Source of the DNA: Rhodococcus wratislaviensis
GTDB taxonomy: Bacteria > Actinomycetota > Actinomycetes > Mycobacteriales > Mycobacteriaceae
Length of the DNA: 64,000 nucleotides
Direction: 5' to 3'
Assembly (NCBI RefSeq): GCF_900455735.1
Contig: NZ_UAUI01000001.1
Coordinates: forward strand, 62,001-126,000
Made by a program: the position numbers and the translations under genes. Positions 25,825-34,149 of this stretch are shown one piece after another. The notes under the pieces are model-generated. The model did no database searches, had not been told where the DNA came from, and worked only from the letters and a program-made list of their open reading frames with translations. Numbering within the stretch: the stretch's first letter is position 1; each line of letters opens with the position of its first letter.

Positions 25825-26280
25825 ATGAAATCTGTTCTCAGTGCGCTGCCGACACGCTACGACCCAGCCGACAATTCGACGCTGTTCAGCTGGGCCGTCG
25901 AGCCCGAGCACGGGCGGCTCTCCGTCGTCAGTGCGCCCGGAGTCGGCGGGATCCTCGTCGTCCGGATCTCCGGTGACATCGACGTCACCACACTTCACAC
26001 CTTCGGGAATCACCTCGACGAGGCGATCAACGAGCGGCTTCCGTTCGTGCTCGACCTGACGGACGTGCAGTTCTTCTGCGCGGCTGCCCTGCCGGTACTC
26101 GACACCATGGCCGCCCGCGCACGCAGGCTCACCGTGCCGTGGGCGGTGACCGGCAACAACGCTCTCCGCAGACCGTTGACGGCAATGAACATGGCTGCAC
26201 AGATCCCCTTCCGTGCCGACCTCGAGGACGCCTTCCGGCTGGTCGCCGAAGGAATTCACCAGGGTGGGCGCTCGGCGTGA
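25825..26280 (+). CDS. STAS-domain protein lacking the phospho-serine
   Basis: 151 residues; a STAS domain spans about 40-145 ([16 protein letters not shown], then [10 protein letters not shown]). Anti-anti-sigma factors carry a Ser or Thr in DSSGL that the anti-sigma kinase phosphorylates; here the same place reads CAAAL (85-89), so it cannot be switched off that way. It overlaps otsA by four bases and could bind the RsbW-like protein encoded at 30902-31333, but partners are inferred. Confidence 0.8.
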   Translation: MKSVLSALPTRYDPADNSTLFSWAVEPEHGRLSVVSAPGVGGILVVRISGDIDVTTLHTFGNHLDEAINERLPFVLDLTDVQFFCAAALPVLDTMAARARRLTVPWAVTGNNALRRPLTAMNMAAQIPFRADLEDAFRLVAEGIHQGGRSA

Positions 26281-27716
26281 AGGACATTGTTCCGCACGGC
26301 ACGTCCGACTTCGTGGTGGTCGCCAACCGGCTGCCCGTGGACATGGAGACACTCGACGACGGGACGACACGCTGGAAGCGCAGCCCCGGGGGCCTCGTCA
26401 CAGCCCTGGAGCCGATCCTTCACGACCGGGAGCGCGGTTCCTGGGTGGGTTGGCCCGGTGTGCCCGACGCGAAGGTCGAACCGATCGTCTCCGGCGGCAT
26501 CGACCTGTACCCGGTGGAGCTGAGCTCGGACGAGGTGTCGCGGTACTACGAAGGATTCTCGAACGCGACGCTGTGGCCGCTGTACCACGACGTGCTGGTG
26601 GCACCGGTCTTCGACCGGGACTGGTGGCACTCGTACCTGGACGTGAATCGCCACTTCGCCGAGGAGACGGCGCGCACCGCGGCCGAGGGCGCAACCGTGT
26701 GGGTGCAGGACTATCAGCTGCAGCTGGTGCCCCGTCTGCTGCGGGAGATGCGCCCCGACCTGACCATCGGGTTCTTCCTCCACATCCCCTTCCCGCCCGT
26801 GGAACTGTTCATGCAGTTGCCGTGGCGCAAGGAGATCGTGGAGGGGCTGCTCGGCGCCGACCTCATCGGCTTCCACCTGCCCGGCGGCGCCAACAATTTC
26901 CTGTTCCTGGCGCGCAGGCTGCTGGGACTCGACACCACCACCGCAGGCGTCGGCGTACGCAGCGCGCTCGGCAGGGTGACACTCGACGACCGGGTCGTGC
27001 GGGTCGGTGCGTTTCCGATTTCCGTCGACTCGCGGCAACTGGTCGAACAGGCCACCGATCCCGCCATCGTCGAACGGGCCGCCGAGATCCGCCGCGAGCT
27101 CGGGAACCCCCGGAAGATCCTCCTCGGAGTCGACCGACTCGACTACACGAAGGGCATCGACCTGCGGCTCTCGGCGCTCGGCGAACTCCTCGACGAGGGC
27201 CGCCTGGACCCGTCCGACACCGTGATGGTGCAGCTCGCCACCCCGAGCCGGGAACGCGTCGAGCACTACATGAAGATGCGCAGTTCCATCGAGGAGCAGG
27301 TCAGCCACATCAACGGTGATCACGGTCAGATCGGCCGGCCGGTCGTGCACTACCTCTATCAGCCGGTCGATCGCAGCGAGCTGATCGCGCTGTTCCTGGC
27401 CGCCGACGTCATGCTGGTCACCCCGATGCGGGACGGGATGAACCTCGTCGCGAAGGAATACGTCGCCTGCCGAGCGGATCTGGGTGGTGCGCTGGTGCTC
27501 AGCGAGTTCGCCGGTGCCGCCGCCGAACTCCGGGGCGCCTACCTGGTGAACCCGCACGACCTCGACGGAGTGAAGAACACGATCATGGCCGCGCTCGACC
27601 CGGAGCGGGAGCAGGGACGGCGACGCATGTCGCGGCTGCACCGTCAGGTGCTCGACCACGACGTGCACCGCTGGGCGCAGTCCTTCCTCGGCGCGCTGTC
27701 TCCGGTCGTGGACTGA
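26277..27716 (+). CDS. otsA: Trehalose-6-phosphate synthase
   Basis: 479 residues, GT20 family and standard length. Visible motifs are VVANRLPV (N-terminal glucose-6-phosphate/UDP site), [33 protein letters not shown], and the nucleotide-sugar site [17 protein letters not shown]. It joins UDP- or ADP-glucose to glucose-6-phosphate to give trehalose-6-phosphate, for osmoprotection and as precursor of trehalose lipids. The GTG start overlaps the STAS stop (GTGA). No phosphatase (otsB) is adjacent. Confidence 0.95.
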   Translation: MKDIVPHGTSDFVVVANRLPVDMETLDDGTTRWKRSPGGLVTALEPILHDRERGSWVGWPGVPDAKVEPIVSGGIDLYPVELSSDEVSRYYEGFSNATLWPLYHDVLVAPVFDRDWWHSYLDVNRHFAEETARTAAEGATVWVQDYQLQLVPRLLREMRPDLTIGFFLHIPFPPVELFMQLPWRKEIVEGLLGADLIGFHLPGGANNFLFLARRLLGLDTTTAGVGVRSALGRVTLDDRVVRVGAFPISVDSRQLVEQATDPAIVERAAEIRRELGNPRKILLGVDRLDYTKGIDLRLSALGELLDEGRLDPSDTVMVQLATPSRERVEHYMKMRSSIEEQVSHINGDHGQIGRPVVHYLYQPVDRSELIALFLAADVMLVTPMRDGMNLVAKEYVACRADLGGALVLSEFAGAAAELRGAYLVNPHDLDGVKNTIMAALDPEREQGRRRMSRLHRQVLDHDVHRWAQSFLGALSPVVD

Positions 27717-27738
27717 TCACACGGTCCCGGACCTGGGT

Positions 27739-28509
27739 TCACTCGGGATTCGTCGTCACCGATTCGACGATGCGGCGCGCCACCTCCGCCAACTTGATGT
27801 GCTCCTGCTGCGACTGCGCGACGAGGATCTCGAACGCCTGGTCCGCGGGCACGCCCCGCAGTGCCATCACGATCCCCTTGGCCTGTTCGATGACCGCACG
27901 GGACTTCATGGCCCGCGTGAGACCCGAGACCTCGTTCCTGGCCAACTCCACGCTACGGGCGCTTCTCAGCAGACCCTCGATCGCGGTGGTGTAGACGAGC
28001 AGCACCACGGCGTCGAGTTCGCTGAAACCGTGATCTCCCTGCCCGTAGATGTTGAGGGTGCCGGCGAGGGCCTCGTCGACGGCGAGCGGCGCGGACAGGA
28101 AGCTGCGCATACCGGCCTGGTCGAGATTGTCCGCGACCGACGGCCAGCGGGCCGCGGCCTCCCCGAGCCGGGCCTTGACGACCTTCCGCGTTCCGGCGAC
28201 ACCGAAGTAGTCGCCGTCGATGGCCTGGAAGTTCTGAATGTCGATCTCACGGACCGCCTCGTCCGTGTACGCGACGGTCTCAACCTGCCCGTCGCGCAGC
28301 AGCGATATCCCGGCCATGTCGGCGTCGGCGATCGCGTCCACCACCTGATCGCAGACCCGCTGGAGCAGCAGGCTCATCTCCACCTGCGAACCGGAATTGC
28401 GATTGAACTCGTCCAACGCGGTTGCCAAGGAGCCCAATTGGGCCGCGATCGTCGCGCTGTCGAGATCGGGGGACATCGACCCAGGGCGCTCACCCACAGT
28501 CTCGGCCAT
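27739..28509 (-). CDS. GAF-ANTAR domain protein
   Basis: 256 residues. An N-terminal GAF domain (about 30-175) precedes a C-terminal ANTAR domain (about 185-245, LTRAMKSRAVIEQAKGIVMA then DQAFEILVAQSQQEHIKL). ANTAR proteins bind paired hairpins in RNA to prevent termination; the GAF domain would sense a ligand. A weak SigF-type promoter ends six bases before the ATG. A later Met (MSPDL) is an alternative start. The RNA target is not identified. Confidence 0.85.
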   Translation of the reverse strand: MAETVGERPGSMSPDLDSATIAAQLGSLATALDEFNRNSGSQVEMSLLLQRVCDQVVDAIADADMAGISLLRDGQVETVAYTDEAVREIDIQNFQAIDGDYFGVAGTRKVVKARLGEAAARWPSVADNLDQAGMRSFLSAPLAVDEALAGTLNIYGQGDHGFSELDAVVLLVYTTAIEGLLRSARSVELARNEVSGLTRAMKSRAVIEQAKGIVMALRGVPADQAFEILVAQSQQEHIKLAEVARRIVESVTTNPE

Positions 28510-28515
28510 TCTCGG

Positions 28516-28541
28516 ATACACCTCAAATTCCGGGTGTAACC
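28516..28541 (-). promoter_or_regulatory. Possible SigF-type promoter for GAF-ANTAR gene
   Basis: Minus-strand GGTT, 16 bases, GTGTAT (one mismatch to GGGTAT) ends six bases before the ATG, so the message would be leaderless. A GGGTGT-N10-ACACCC inverted repeat (28532-28553) overlaps it and could be a repressor site. Confidence 0.4.
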
Positions 28542-28594
28542 GACAGGACACCCACTGAACGAACGCAGCAGTTGTCTCTACCGTCGAGAAGACT

Positions 28595-29737
28595 TTACTC
28601 GACCCCGGAACCGTCTTCGTCCACCGATCCCGTCCCGGACGGCGAGGCGGGAGATTCCCCGGTCAGCAAACTCAGCGCCGCCGCGGACGGCCGGAGGATG
28701 CTTCCGGCGCTCATCGACGAACCCCGGGTCAGACCGCTGTGGGAGGACACAGCATCCTCGAGGTTGCGGAGCCGTTCCTCCGCCCTCCGGCAGGCGGCGA
28801 CATGAGCGTCGCGACTGTCGGCGAAGGCGAATTCGGCCCGGACCACGTCTGCCAGTGCCTCCACGAATGCGGCCGCACTCTCACGGATCTCCGGTTCGAG
28901 AGGGCCGAACGGAGGTTGCGGTGCCAGCGCCAGCGAGGTGGCGCGGACGATCTCCGTGCACTGGGGCCAGCCCTCGGACAGCGCCACGACCGCGCGTCCC
29001 CATGTCGTTCCGGCAGCGACCGGACCGGCGGCACGTCGCACGTTGGCGCGCGCGCTCTCTTCCGTCCAGGCCACGGCGTCCACGGCGTCGTCCAGTTGTA
29101 CCCGCACGTCCGCCGACCGTTCGACCCAACGACCGGGCTGTCCACCGGTTCCCGGTTCTCGCAATTCCCGGGCGACGTCGCACAACAGCGCAGTGGCGGT
29201 CGACCCCAGCCCGGTCAGCGCGCGCTCCGACCGCCGCAGGTACAGCGGAGGCAACAGCAACGCGTTCACGGCCACCCCGGTTCCGGCACCGAGGGCGATC
29301 GCCAGGATGCGGTCGCCGAGCATCGCCGGCTGATCGGAATCGCCGTACGTCACCATCAGCAGCGCGGTGACCGCCACCCACACCCCGCTGGAACCGAATC
29401 GGTGCCAACGGCCGAGCAGGAGACCTGTCGGCACCGTCACACCGACACCGACGGTGACCGAATCGAACAGGATTCCGACCACCGCGGCCAGCATCACCCC
29501 GAGCGAGACCGCCGCGAGTTGCTCGCCGGCCACCCGCAGTGTTCGCGACACCGTGACCTCGATCATGAACACCGCCGCGTAGGGCGCGAGGAACGGTTGC
29601 GGCAGTCCGAGAAGGCGCTCGGCCAGAATCCACGCGAGTACGGCAGCTGTCGCAGCCTTCGCCGACTGCACCACCACCGTGTTTCGCTGACCGTCCCCCG
29701 CCCACGAGCACAGGCGTCGGAGCGCGGTGACGTGCAA
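28595..29737 (-). CDS. FUSC-family (aromatic acid exporter-like) membrane protein
   Basis: 380 residues. Five to six N-terminal helices (about 25-160) with SAKAATAAVLAWILAERL and the loop FLAPYAAVFMIEVTVSRTL match the FUSC/ArAE group; the C-terminal half is a soluble helical domain. Probable efflux of an aromatic or amphipathic acid. The start is TTG with GAGAGG five bases upstream. It is divergent from an 84-residue gene, and a nine-base inverted repeat lies between them. Confidence 0.8.
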   Translation of the reverse strand: MHVTALRRLCSWAGDGQRNTVVVQSAKAATAAVLAWILAERLLGLPQPFLAPYAAVFMIEVTVSRTLRVAGEQLAAVSLGVMLAAVVGILFDSVTVGVGVTVPTGLLLGRWHRFGSSGVWVAVTALLMVTYGDSDQPAMLGDRILAIALGAGTGVAVNALLLPPLYLRRSERALTGLGSTATALLCDVARELREPGTGGQPGRWVERSADVRVQLDDAVDAVAWTEESARANVRRAAGPVAAGTTWGRAVVALSEGWPQCTEIVRATSLALAPQPPFGPLEPEIRESAAAFVEALADVVRAEFAFADSRDAHVAACRRAEERLRNLEDAVSSHSGLTRGSSMSAGSILRPSAAALSLLTGESPASPSGTGSVDEDGSGVE

Positions 29738-29804
29738 CAGTCCTCTCTCCCTTCGTGCGGCGACGAGTGCCGTGTGCCCGGCTCACCGCACCGTCAACCG
29801 GTGC

Positions 29805-29830
29805 GGTTCGAACCCGGCACGTCCGGGTAT
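29805..29830 (+). promoter_or_regulatory. SigF-type promoter, leaderless geometry
   Basis: GGTT, 16 bases, GGGTAT, then 10 bases to the ATG at 29841. Next to it, ACCGCACCG-N5-CGGTGCGGT (29785-29807) is a perfect nine-base inverted repeat overlapping the -35. On the other strand GGTT, 16 bases, GGGCAC (29774-29799) could serve the FUSC gene. Confidence 0.6.
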
Positions 29831-29840
29831 GCCGGGCACT

Positions 29841-30095
29841 ATGAACACCCACGTGACCGCAACCCACCTGCAGACACTCCTCGATTCGCCACTGCCGGAC
29901 CCCGCCTTGATCCTGCAGAGCGGCGCCCCCACCATCGTCGATTCGGGTGAACTGGGCGACGAGCATCAGTCCCTGGTCATCGTGACCCGGGACGAATTGC
30001 GCGAGCAGCTCCCGAAAGACCGCGACTGCTCGCAGAGCGATCTCGAGTTCCACGCCGCGTCGCTCGAATCGACCGTCTCCGGTTTGGGTGGCTGA
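29841..30095 (+). CDS. Hypothetical protein (84 residues)
   Basis: 84 residues, acidic, no membrane segment and no recognised domain. The middle reads GAPTIVDSGELGDEHQSLVI, followed by VTRDELREQLPKD. The ATG is 10 bases after a near-perfect SigF-type -10, so translation is probably leaderless and stress-induced. It converges on sigF, ending nine bases from its stop, so its transcript could run antisense into sigF. Confidence 0.65.
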   Translation: MNTHVTATHLQTLLDSPLPDPALILQSGAPTIVDSGELGDEHQSLVIVTRDELREQLPKDRDCSQSDLEFHAASLESTVSGLGG

Positions 30096-30104
30096 ACCGG
30101 GGGA

Positions 30105-30902
30105 TCAGCCGCCGCCCAGCTGCTCCCGCAGTCCGGAGAGGGTGCGCGCCAGAATCCGCGAGACCTGCATCTGCGAGACGCCCACGCGCTGGGCGATTTC
30201 CGTCTGGGTCATCGATCCGAAGAACCGCAACATCAGCACGCGGCGTTCGAGCGGCGGAAGTTTCTCCAGCGCCGGCCGCACGGCGGCGTGACTTTCCACG
30301 TTCGCAAGCTCCGGATCCTCCTCGCCGAGAGTCTCGGCGAGTGGCAGGTCGTCGGGATCATCACCCATGGCCGCATCCATCGACAAGGTTTGGTAGGCGT
30401 TCTTCGCGAGCAGGCCCTCGGACACTTCCCGGACGTCGAGTTCGAGTTCGGCGGCGATCTCACTGGCCGAGGGCGACCGTCCCAGTTCCTGCGACAGCTC
30501 GTCGACGGCCTTGGTGATCAATGCGTGGAGTTCCTGCATGCGCCGCGGCACCCGCATCGACCAGCCGGTGTCGCGGAAATACCGACGAACCTCCCCCATG
30601 ATCGTGGGCACCGCGTACGACACGAAGTCGAAGCCGCGGTCCGGATCGAAGCGGTCGACGGCCTTGACCAGCCCGAGCCGGGCGACCTGCAGCAGATCCT
30701 CGTGCGCCTCGCCGCGCCCACCGAATCGGCGGGCGATGTGGTCGGCGAGCGGAAGGCAACGCGTGATGACTTCGTCGCGCAGCGCGGACGCCTCCCCCGA
30801 CGACTCGTCCAAGGCTCGCAGGCGCGCAACCGTGGGCGCTACGTCCTTGTAGTCGTCTCTGCCGGGACGGTGCCGTTCGCTGCGTTCCGAAACCGGTGAC
30901 AC
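30105..30902 (-). CDS. sigF: Stress-response sigma factor, SigB/SigF family
   Basis: 265 residues, group 3 sigma-70. Region 2 (HEDLLQVARLGLVKAVDRFD then FVSYAVPTIMGEVRRYFRD), region 3 and region 4 (LPPLERRVLMLRFFGSMTQTEIAQ, then QVSRILARTLSGLR) are intact. The GTG start overlaps the upstream anti-sigma stop by one base (TAGTG), giving the classic rsbW-sigF pair. It should direct RNA polymerase to GTTT-N15/16-GGGTAT promoters, many of which occur in this window, including one before its own operon, so it is probably autoregulated. Confidence 0.92.
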   Translation of the reverse strand: MSPVSERSERHRPGRDDYKDVAPTVARLRALDESSGEASALRDEVITRCLPLADHIARRFGGRGEAHEDLLQVARLGLVKAVDRFDPDRGFDFVSYAVPTIMGEVRRYFRDTGWSMRVPRRMQELHALITKAVDELSQELGRSPSASEIAAELELDVREVSEGLLAKNAYQTLSMDAAMGDDPDDLPLAETLGEEDPELANVESHAAVRPALEKLPPLERRVLMLRFFGSMTQTEIAQRVGVSQMQVSRILARTLSGLREQLGGG

Positions 30903-31333
30903 TAGATGGTGCCCCGGTATTTGACCAGTTCCACCGCCACGGTCCGTTCGACGGACCCGTTGCCGACGGGTCCCTCCGATACCGAAACCCCATTCATCAA
31001 CGTCTCGAGCACGTGCCAGCCGAAGCTCTCCCGGCTGGGCACTCCGCCTCGGGTGAGGGGGGCACTGATCGTCACGTGCAACCCCGTCTCCGTGACGGCG
31101 AACGAACACGTCAGTTCGGCACTTCCCGGCGTCGCCGCGATCAGTTCCGAACACACCTCGTCCACGGCAAGTTTGATATCGGCCACGTCGTCGAGCGTGA
31201 AGTCTCCCAGAACGGCGAGAGTTTCCGCGACGGCGCGCACCACAGGCAACTGTTCGAACTCCGCCGCCACACGAAGCTCCACGGGCACACCGGATCTCGT
31301 TTTCATTCGTCTAACCTCGTCGACCTCGGCCAT
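30902..31333 (-). CDS. rsbW: Anti-sigma factor, RsbW/UsfX-type serine kinase
   Basis: 143 residues, GHKL ATPase fold. LAVDEVCSELIAAT is the N-box region and GWHVLETLMNGVSV the later ATP-lid/G2 area; the length matches mycobacterial RsbW (UsfX). It should bind SigF and be released by STAS antagonists. The ATG has GGAG six bases upstream; an internal ATG nine codons later is an alternative. It overlaps sigF by one base and is read from the SigF-type promoter at 31379-31403. Confidence 0.87.
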   Translation of the reverse strand: MAEVDEVRRMKTRSGVPVELRVAAEFEQLPVVRAVAETLAVLGDFTLDDVADIKLAVDEVCSELIAATPGSAELTCSFAVTETGLHVTISAPLTRGGVPSRESFGWHVLETLMNGVSVSEGPVGNGSVERTVAVELVKYRGTI

Positions 31334-31378
31334 CTGCACTCCACGTCTGTGTCGTCGGTTTCTGCGACTCTCGGCAGC

Positions 31379-31403
31379 GTACCCAGCTGCCGCGACCCTC
31401 AAC
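31379..31403 (-). promoter_or_regulatory. SigF-type autoregulatory promoter of rsbW-sigF
   Basis: Minus-strand GTTG, 15 bases, GGGTAC, 45 bases before the rsbW ATG. It is a one-base variant of the consensus -35 with a standard -10. Confidence 0.6.
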
Positions 31404-31479
31404 CCGGCGGCGAACGAAAGGCGTGCGTGCGCCCGAATGCGTCCCGACTTGCGGGTTCGACGATCTCGATTCGGTGGGC

Positions 31480-31731
31480 TCAGACGACCCGGACGTCGCG
31501 CGCCTGGTTGCCGGTCTCGGTGCGGCAGACGGCGAAGCTGACGCACTGCCCTTCCTCGAGAATGCGGTGACCGTCTCCGGCGATTTCGGAGACGTGCACG
31601 AAGATGTCGTCGGATCCGTCCGCCGGGGCGAGGAAACCGAAACCCTGCTCGGCGTTGAACCATCGCACCGTGCCCGTGCCCGTGCGCAGTGCCGTCGACT
31701 GCCGGGCCGGCAGCGTGTGCCCGGCGCTCAT
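31480..31731 (-). CDS. Cold-shock domain protein
   Basis: 83 residues, CspA family. TGTVRWFNAEQGFGFLAP contains RNP1 and DIFVHVSEI is RNP2. A 17-residue N-terminal extension precedes the domain. It binds single-stranded RNA or DNA as a chaperone. The ATG overlaps the stop of a 31-residue membrane peptide gene, so both are translated from one message. GFGFLAP replaces the usual GFGFI. Confidence 0.9.
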   Translation of the reverse strand: MSAGHTLPARQSTALRTGTGTVRWFNAEQGFGFLAPADGSDDIFVHVSEIAGDGHRILEEGQCVSFAVCRTETGNQARDVRVV

Positions 31732-31823
31732 CGTGCCGCCCTTCGATCGGCCAGGCTGTGGAGGGCTGCGCCGCCCCACAGGCTCGCGACGAGCAGAATC
31801 ACAAGTAGAGCCACGTTGAGCAT
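31728..31823 (-). CDS. Small single-helix membrane protein upstream of csp
   Basis: 31 residues: MLNVALLVILLVASLWGGAA followed by LHSLADRRAAR, one helix with a basic cytoplasmic tail. The ribosome site GGAGGAGGAG is very strong and the stop overlaps the csp start (ATGA), so it is a real leader cistron of the csp operon. Role unknown. Confidence 0.7.
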   Translation of the reverse strand: MLNVALLVILLVASLWGGAALHSLADRRAAR

Positions 31824-31849
31824 TGCTCCTCCTCCGCGTGCGCACGGTC

Positions 31850-31876
31850 GACCCCCTGGTCGAATCAGACCGAAAC
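31850..31876 (-). promoter_or_regulatory. Possible SigF-type promoter for csp operon
   Basis: Minus-strand GTTT, then 17 bases, GGGGTC. The -35 is perfect, the -10 is poor and the spacer one longer than usual. It lies 26 bases before the small membrane protein ATG. Confidence 0.35.
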
Positions 31877-32085
31877 TAGTGCCTCTCGTTCGCGCGCGGG
31901 GCGATTCGGGCGGAGCGTTTGCACAATCGAGATCTGCCCACCCCAGCGCATCCGCGTCAGAGCTTGCAGAAGATCTGATTTGCTCGCCATAGATTTTGTA
32001 GTACGGTCGAGTTGTCGGAACTTCAGCGATCAAGTCAAGAACGTTGGTCGACACGAACGCAGGTTGCGGCGAGGCAGGGTCCGGT

Positions 32086-32111
32086 GATTCGGGACTTCTC
32101 ACCACGGGTAC
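32086..32111 (+). promoter_or_regulatory. SigF-type promoter of dps
   Basis: GATT, 16 bases, GGGTAC. The sequence is nearly the same as the molybdenum hydroxylase promoter at 51972: both begin GATTCGGGA and end TCACCNC-GGGTA. It implies a dps leader of about 95 bases. Confidence 0.6.
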
Positions 32112-32212
32112 GCGGTGAGTTCATCCGGCGCCCAGTCTCCGCCCGGCAACCGAGGCGGGCACCTACCGCCTCGAAGTTCCGTCGGCAGGTAGTAGCGAAA
32201 GAGAGGACCAGA

Positions 32213-32752
32213 ATGTCGAAGTTCACCGTGCCAGGTCTTTCCGACGATCAGGGAGCGCGAGTCGCCGACATACTTCAGAAGCGGCTCAGCGCATACAACG
32301 ACCTGCATCTGACGCTCAAGCACATTCACTGGAATGTGGTGGGTCCGAATTTCATCGGCGTGCACGAGATGATCGACCCGCAGGTCGAGCTGGTGCGTGG
32401 CTACGCGGACGCCGTCGCCGAACGCATCGCCGCGCTGGGGAAGTCGCCCGACGGCACCCCGGCCGCGATCGCCCGCGACCGCACCTGGGACGACTACTCG
32501 GTGAAGCGCGACACGGCGCAGGCGCACCTCGGCGCCCTCGACCTCGTCTACAGCGGTGTCGTCGAGGACAACCGCAAGGCGATCTCCGAGACGGGCGACC
32601 TGGACCCGATCACCGAGGACCTTCTCATCGGCCAGACCGGCGAACTCGAGAAGTTCCAGTGGTTCGTCCGCGCCCACCTCGAGAACTCCGGCGGCAGCCT
32701 CTCCAACGACGGCGCGCACTCCGAGAAGCAGGCCGCCGCGCAAGCGCGGTGA
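32213..32752 (+). CDS. dps: Dps-family DNA-binding ferritin
   Basis: 179 residues. The ferroxidase ligands are visible: His39 in KHIHWNVVG, His51 and Asp55 in GVHEMIDPQVE, and Glu59. Dps dodecamers bind DNA and oxidise Fe(II) with peroxide. The C-terminal tail (SNDGAHSEKQAAAQAR) is short and weakly basic, so DNA binding may be modest. The ATG follows GAGAGGACC. It begins a run of stress genes (csbD, glsB-like) in the same direction. Confidence 0.92.
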   Translation: MSKFTVPGLSDDQGARVADILQKRLSAYNDLHLTLKHIHWNVVGPNFIGVHEMIDPQVELVRGYADAVAERIAALGKSPDGTPAAIARDRTWDDYSVKRDTAQAHLGALDLVYSGVVEDNRKAISETGDLDPITEDLLIGQTGELEKFQWFVRAHLENSGGSLSNDGAHSEKQAAAQAR

Positions 32753-32793
32753 GCACTGTCCGATCTCCCGTCCACAACCGAAAGGTGACGAAC

Positions 32794-33030
32794 ATGGCTG
32801 AGAACAACAGCGGTCCGGCAGAGGCCGTCAAGGGCGTCGTCGAAGACGTCAAGGGTAAAGCGAAGGAAGCCGCGGGTGCGGTGTCCGGTCAGGACGATCT
32901 CACCCGCGAGGGCAAGGCGCAGCAGGACAAAGCCGCCGCTCAACGCGAGGCCGCCGCAAAGGAAGCCGAAGCGGAGAAGGCCCGAGGCAAGGCCGAAGCG
33001 CAGGAAGCCCGCCAGCGCGCCGAACAGTGA
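32794..33030 (+). CDS. CsbD-family stress protein
   Basis: 78 residues, highly charged. The CsbD core AEAVKGVVEDVKGKAKEAAG is followed by an Ala/Lys/Glu coiled-coil-like tail. CsbD proteins are abundant general-stress proteins of unknown activity, typically SigB/SigF-dependent. It sits 41 bases after dps and before a strong terminator, so it is probably read with dps. AAAGGTGACG precedes the ATG. Confidence 0.85.
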   Translation: MAENNSGPAEAVKGVVEDVKGKAKEAAGAVSGQDDLTREGKAQQDKAAAQREAAAKEAEAEKARGKAEAQEARQRAEQ

Positions 33031-33032
33031 GA

Positions 33033-33065
33033 CGGTGCGGGCCGGATCACGACCGGCCCGCACCG
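33033..33065. terminator. Terminator after csbD-like gene
   Basis: A perfect 13-base-pair stem (CGGTGCGGGCCGG and its complement) with a seven-base loop starts two bases after the stop and is followed by a pyrimidine-rich stretch. Confidence 0.75.
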
Positions 33066-33130
33066 AGCGTCTCTTCTCCGAGTGGAATCGGCCATCGCCG
33101 GCAACCACTCTCCCTCGAAAGGACTGATAC

Positions 33131-33409
33131 GTGCTAGGACTGGGAATTCTGGGCTGGATCATCATCGGCGGCCTCGCCGGATGGATCGGCAGCAAGATCA
33201 TGAAGACCGACGCTCAGATGGGAATCATTCTCAACATCGTCGTCGGAATCGTCGGCGGCCTCCTGGGCGGCTTCATCCTCAGCCTCTTCGGCACCGACGT
33301 CGAAGGCGGCGGTCTCTGGTTCAGCTTCTTCACCTGCCTCCTCGGCGCGGTGATACTCCTGTTCCTGGTCAAGCTCGTGACCGGGCGAAGCACGGCCGGT
33401 CGACGCTAA
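33131..33409 (+). CDS. GlsB/YeaQ/YmgE-type stress membrane protein
   Basis: 92 residues, three helices. LGWIIIGGLAGWIGSKIMK and GIVGGLLGGFILSLFG are the transglycosylase-associated (GlsB) signature. A stress-linked inner-membrane protein with no known reaction. The GTG start has GAAAGGAC upstream. It lies between two terminators, so it is probably monocistronic; no clear SigF promoter was found in its leader. Confidence 0.87.
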   Translation: MLGLGILGWIIIGGLAGWIGSKIMKTDAQMGIILNIVVGIVGGLLGGFILSLFGTDVEGGGLWFSFFTCLLGAVILLFLVKLVTGRSTAGRR

Positions 33410-33425
33410 CCCCTGCACCACGGAG

Positions 33426-33459
33426 CCGGGCCTGTCCATCCCACGATGGGCAGGCCCGG
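33426..33459. terminator. Terminator after GlsB-like gene
   Basis: A 15-base-pair stem (CCGGGCCTGTCCATC with GATGGGCAGGCCCGG, one G:U pair) and a CCAC loop begin 16 bases after the stop. Confidence 0.8.
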
Positions 33460-33527
33460 TTCCGTCGCTCTCCCCGTATTCCACGCGAAATGGTGCCCTC
33501 GGGCCGGCAATGGGGTACTCGTGAGGG

Positions 33528-34073
33528 ATGGACACTCGAGGACCGGCTCGGGACGATGCGAACTGGAACTTCCGCGCCCGGCACGAGACCGAGACTCAAC
33601 GGCTCGACCGGAACTGGAACGGCCTTCTCCAGGAACTGCGTGTCGTACAGACGGGCGTGCAGTTACTCACCGGCTTCCTGTTGACATTGCCGTTCCAACA
33701 ACGATTCGAGGACCTCACGGACAGCGAGGTTGCCATCTACCTGGCGACCGTCGCGCTGTCGGTGACGTCGACCATGCTCCTGGTGGCCCCCGCCGGCCTG
33801 CACCGCATGCTCTTCCGCCGGCACGCGCTGCCGGATCTCGTCTCCGCGTCGCATCGACTCGCGATATGCGGCATCGCCACCCTCGCGCTGGCGCTGATCG
33901 GTGTGGTGGCGTTGATCTTCAGCTTCGTCATCTCGCCCACTGCCGGAGCTGTCGCCGCCGCGGTGGCCCTGGCGATGTTCTGTGGACTCTGGGGCTTCGC
34001 TGCGATCCTGCAATCGCGACATCGCTCGACCCACAACAAAGGGGACGCCGCCGGCAAATCCGCCGATCGATGA
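33528..34073 (+). CDS. DUF6328 membrane protein
   Basis: 181 residues, four helices. ETETQRLDRNWNGLLQELRV followed by QTGVQLLTGFLLTLPFQQRF is diagnostic of DUF6328. Function unknown. The ATG has no clear ribosome site but lies nine bases after GGGTAC (33513-33518), matching the leaderless pattern seen at other SigF-type promoters; the -35 (GTGC at 16 bases) is poor. Confidence 0.8.
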   Translation: MDTRGPARDDANWNFRARHETETQRLDRNWNGLLQELRVVQTGVQLLTGFLLTLPFQQRFEDLTDSEVAIYLATVALSVTSTMLLVAPAGLHRMLFRRHALPDLVSASHRLAICGIATLALALIGVVALIFSFVISPTAGAVAAAVALAMFCGLWGFAAILQSRHRSTHNKGDAAGKSADR

Positions 34074-34093
34074 GCCGGACGGCAGAGCATCCT

Positions 34094-34119
34094 GTTTCGC
34101 CCGGAACGCTCCCGGGTAG
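34094..34119 (+). promoter_or_regulatory. SigF-type promoter of holin/UsfY operon
   Basis: GTTT, 16 bases, GGGTAG, 30 bases before the ATG of the holin-like gene. It should drive five genes to 35935. Confidence 0.65.
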
Positions 34120-34149
34120 GCGGAGCGCAGACGAGGAAGGAGCACGGAC

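Larger units (their letters stand above)
31824..32212. other. Intergenic region between csp and dps
   Basis: 389 bases without a gene. It holds the csp-side promoter (31850-31876), the dps promoter (32086-32111) and a ~95-base dps leader. No hairpin terminator or small frame with a ribosome site was seen. Confidence 0.6.

Noticed and set aside
29799..29822. A tRNA T-loop-like GGTTCGAACCC
   Set aside because: Flanking bases cannot form the T-stem and no acceptor or anticodon arms are present; the bases belong to a SigF-type promoter.
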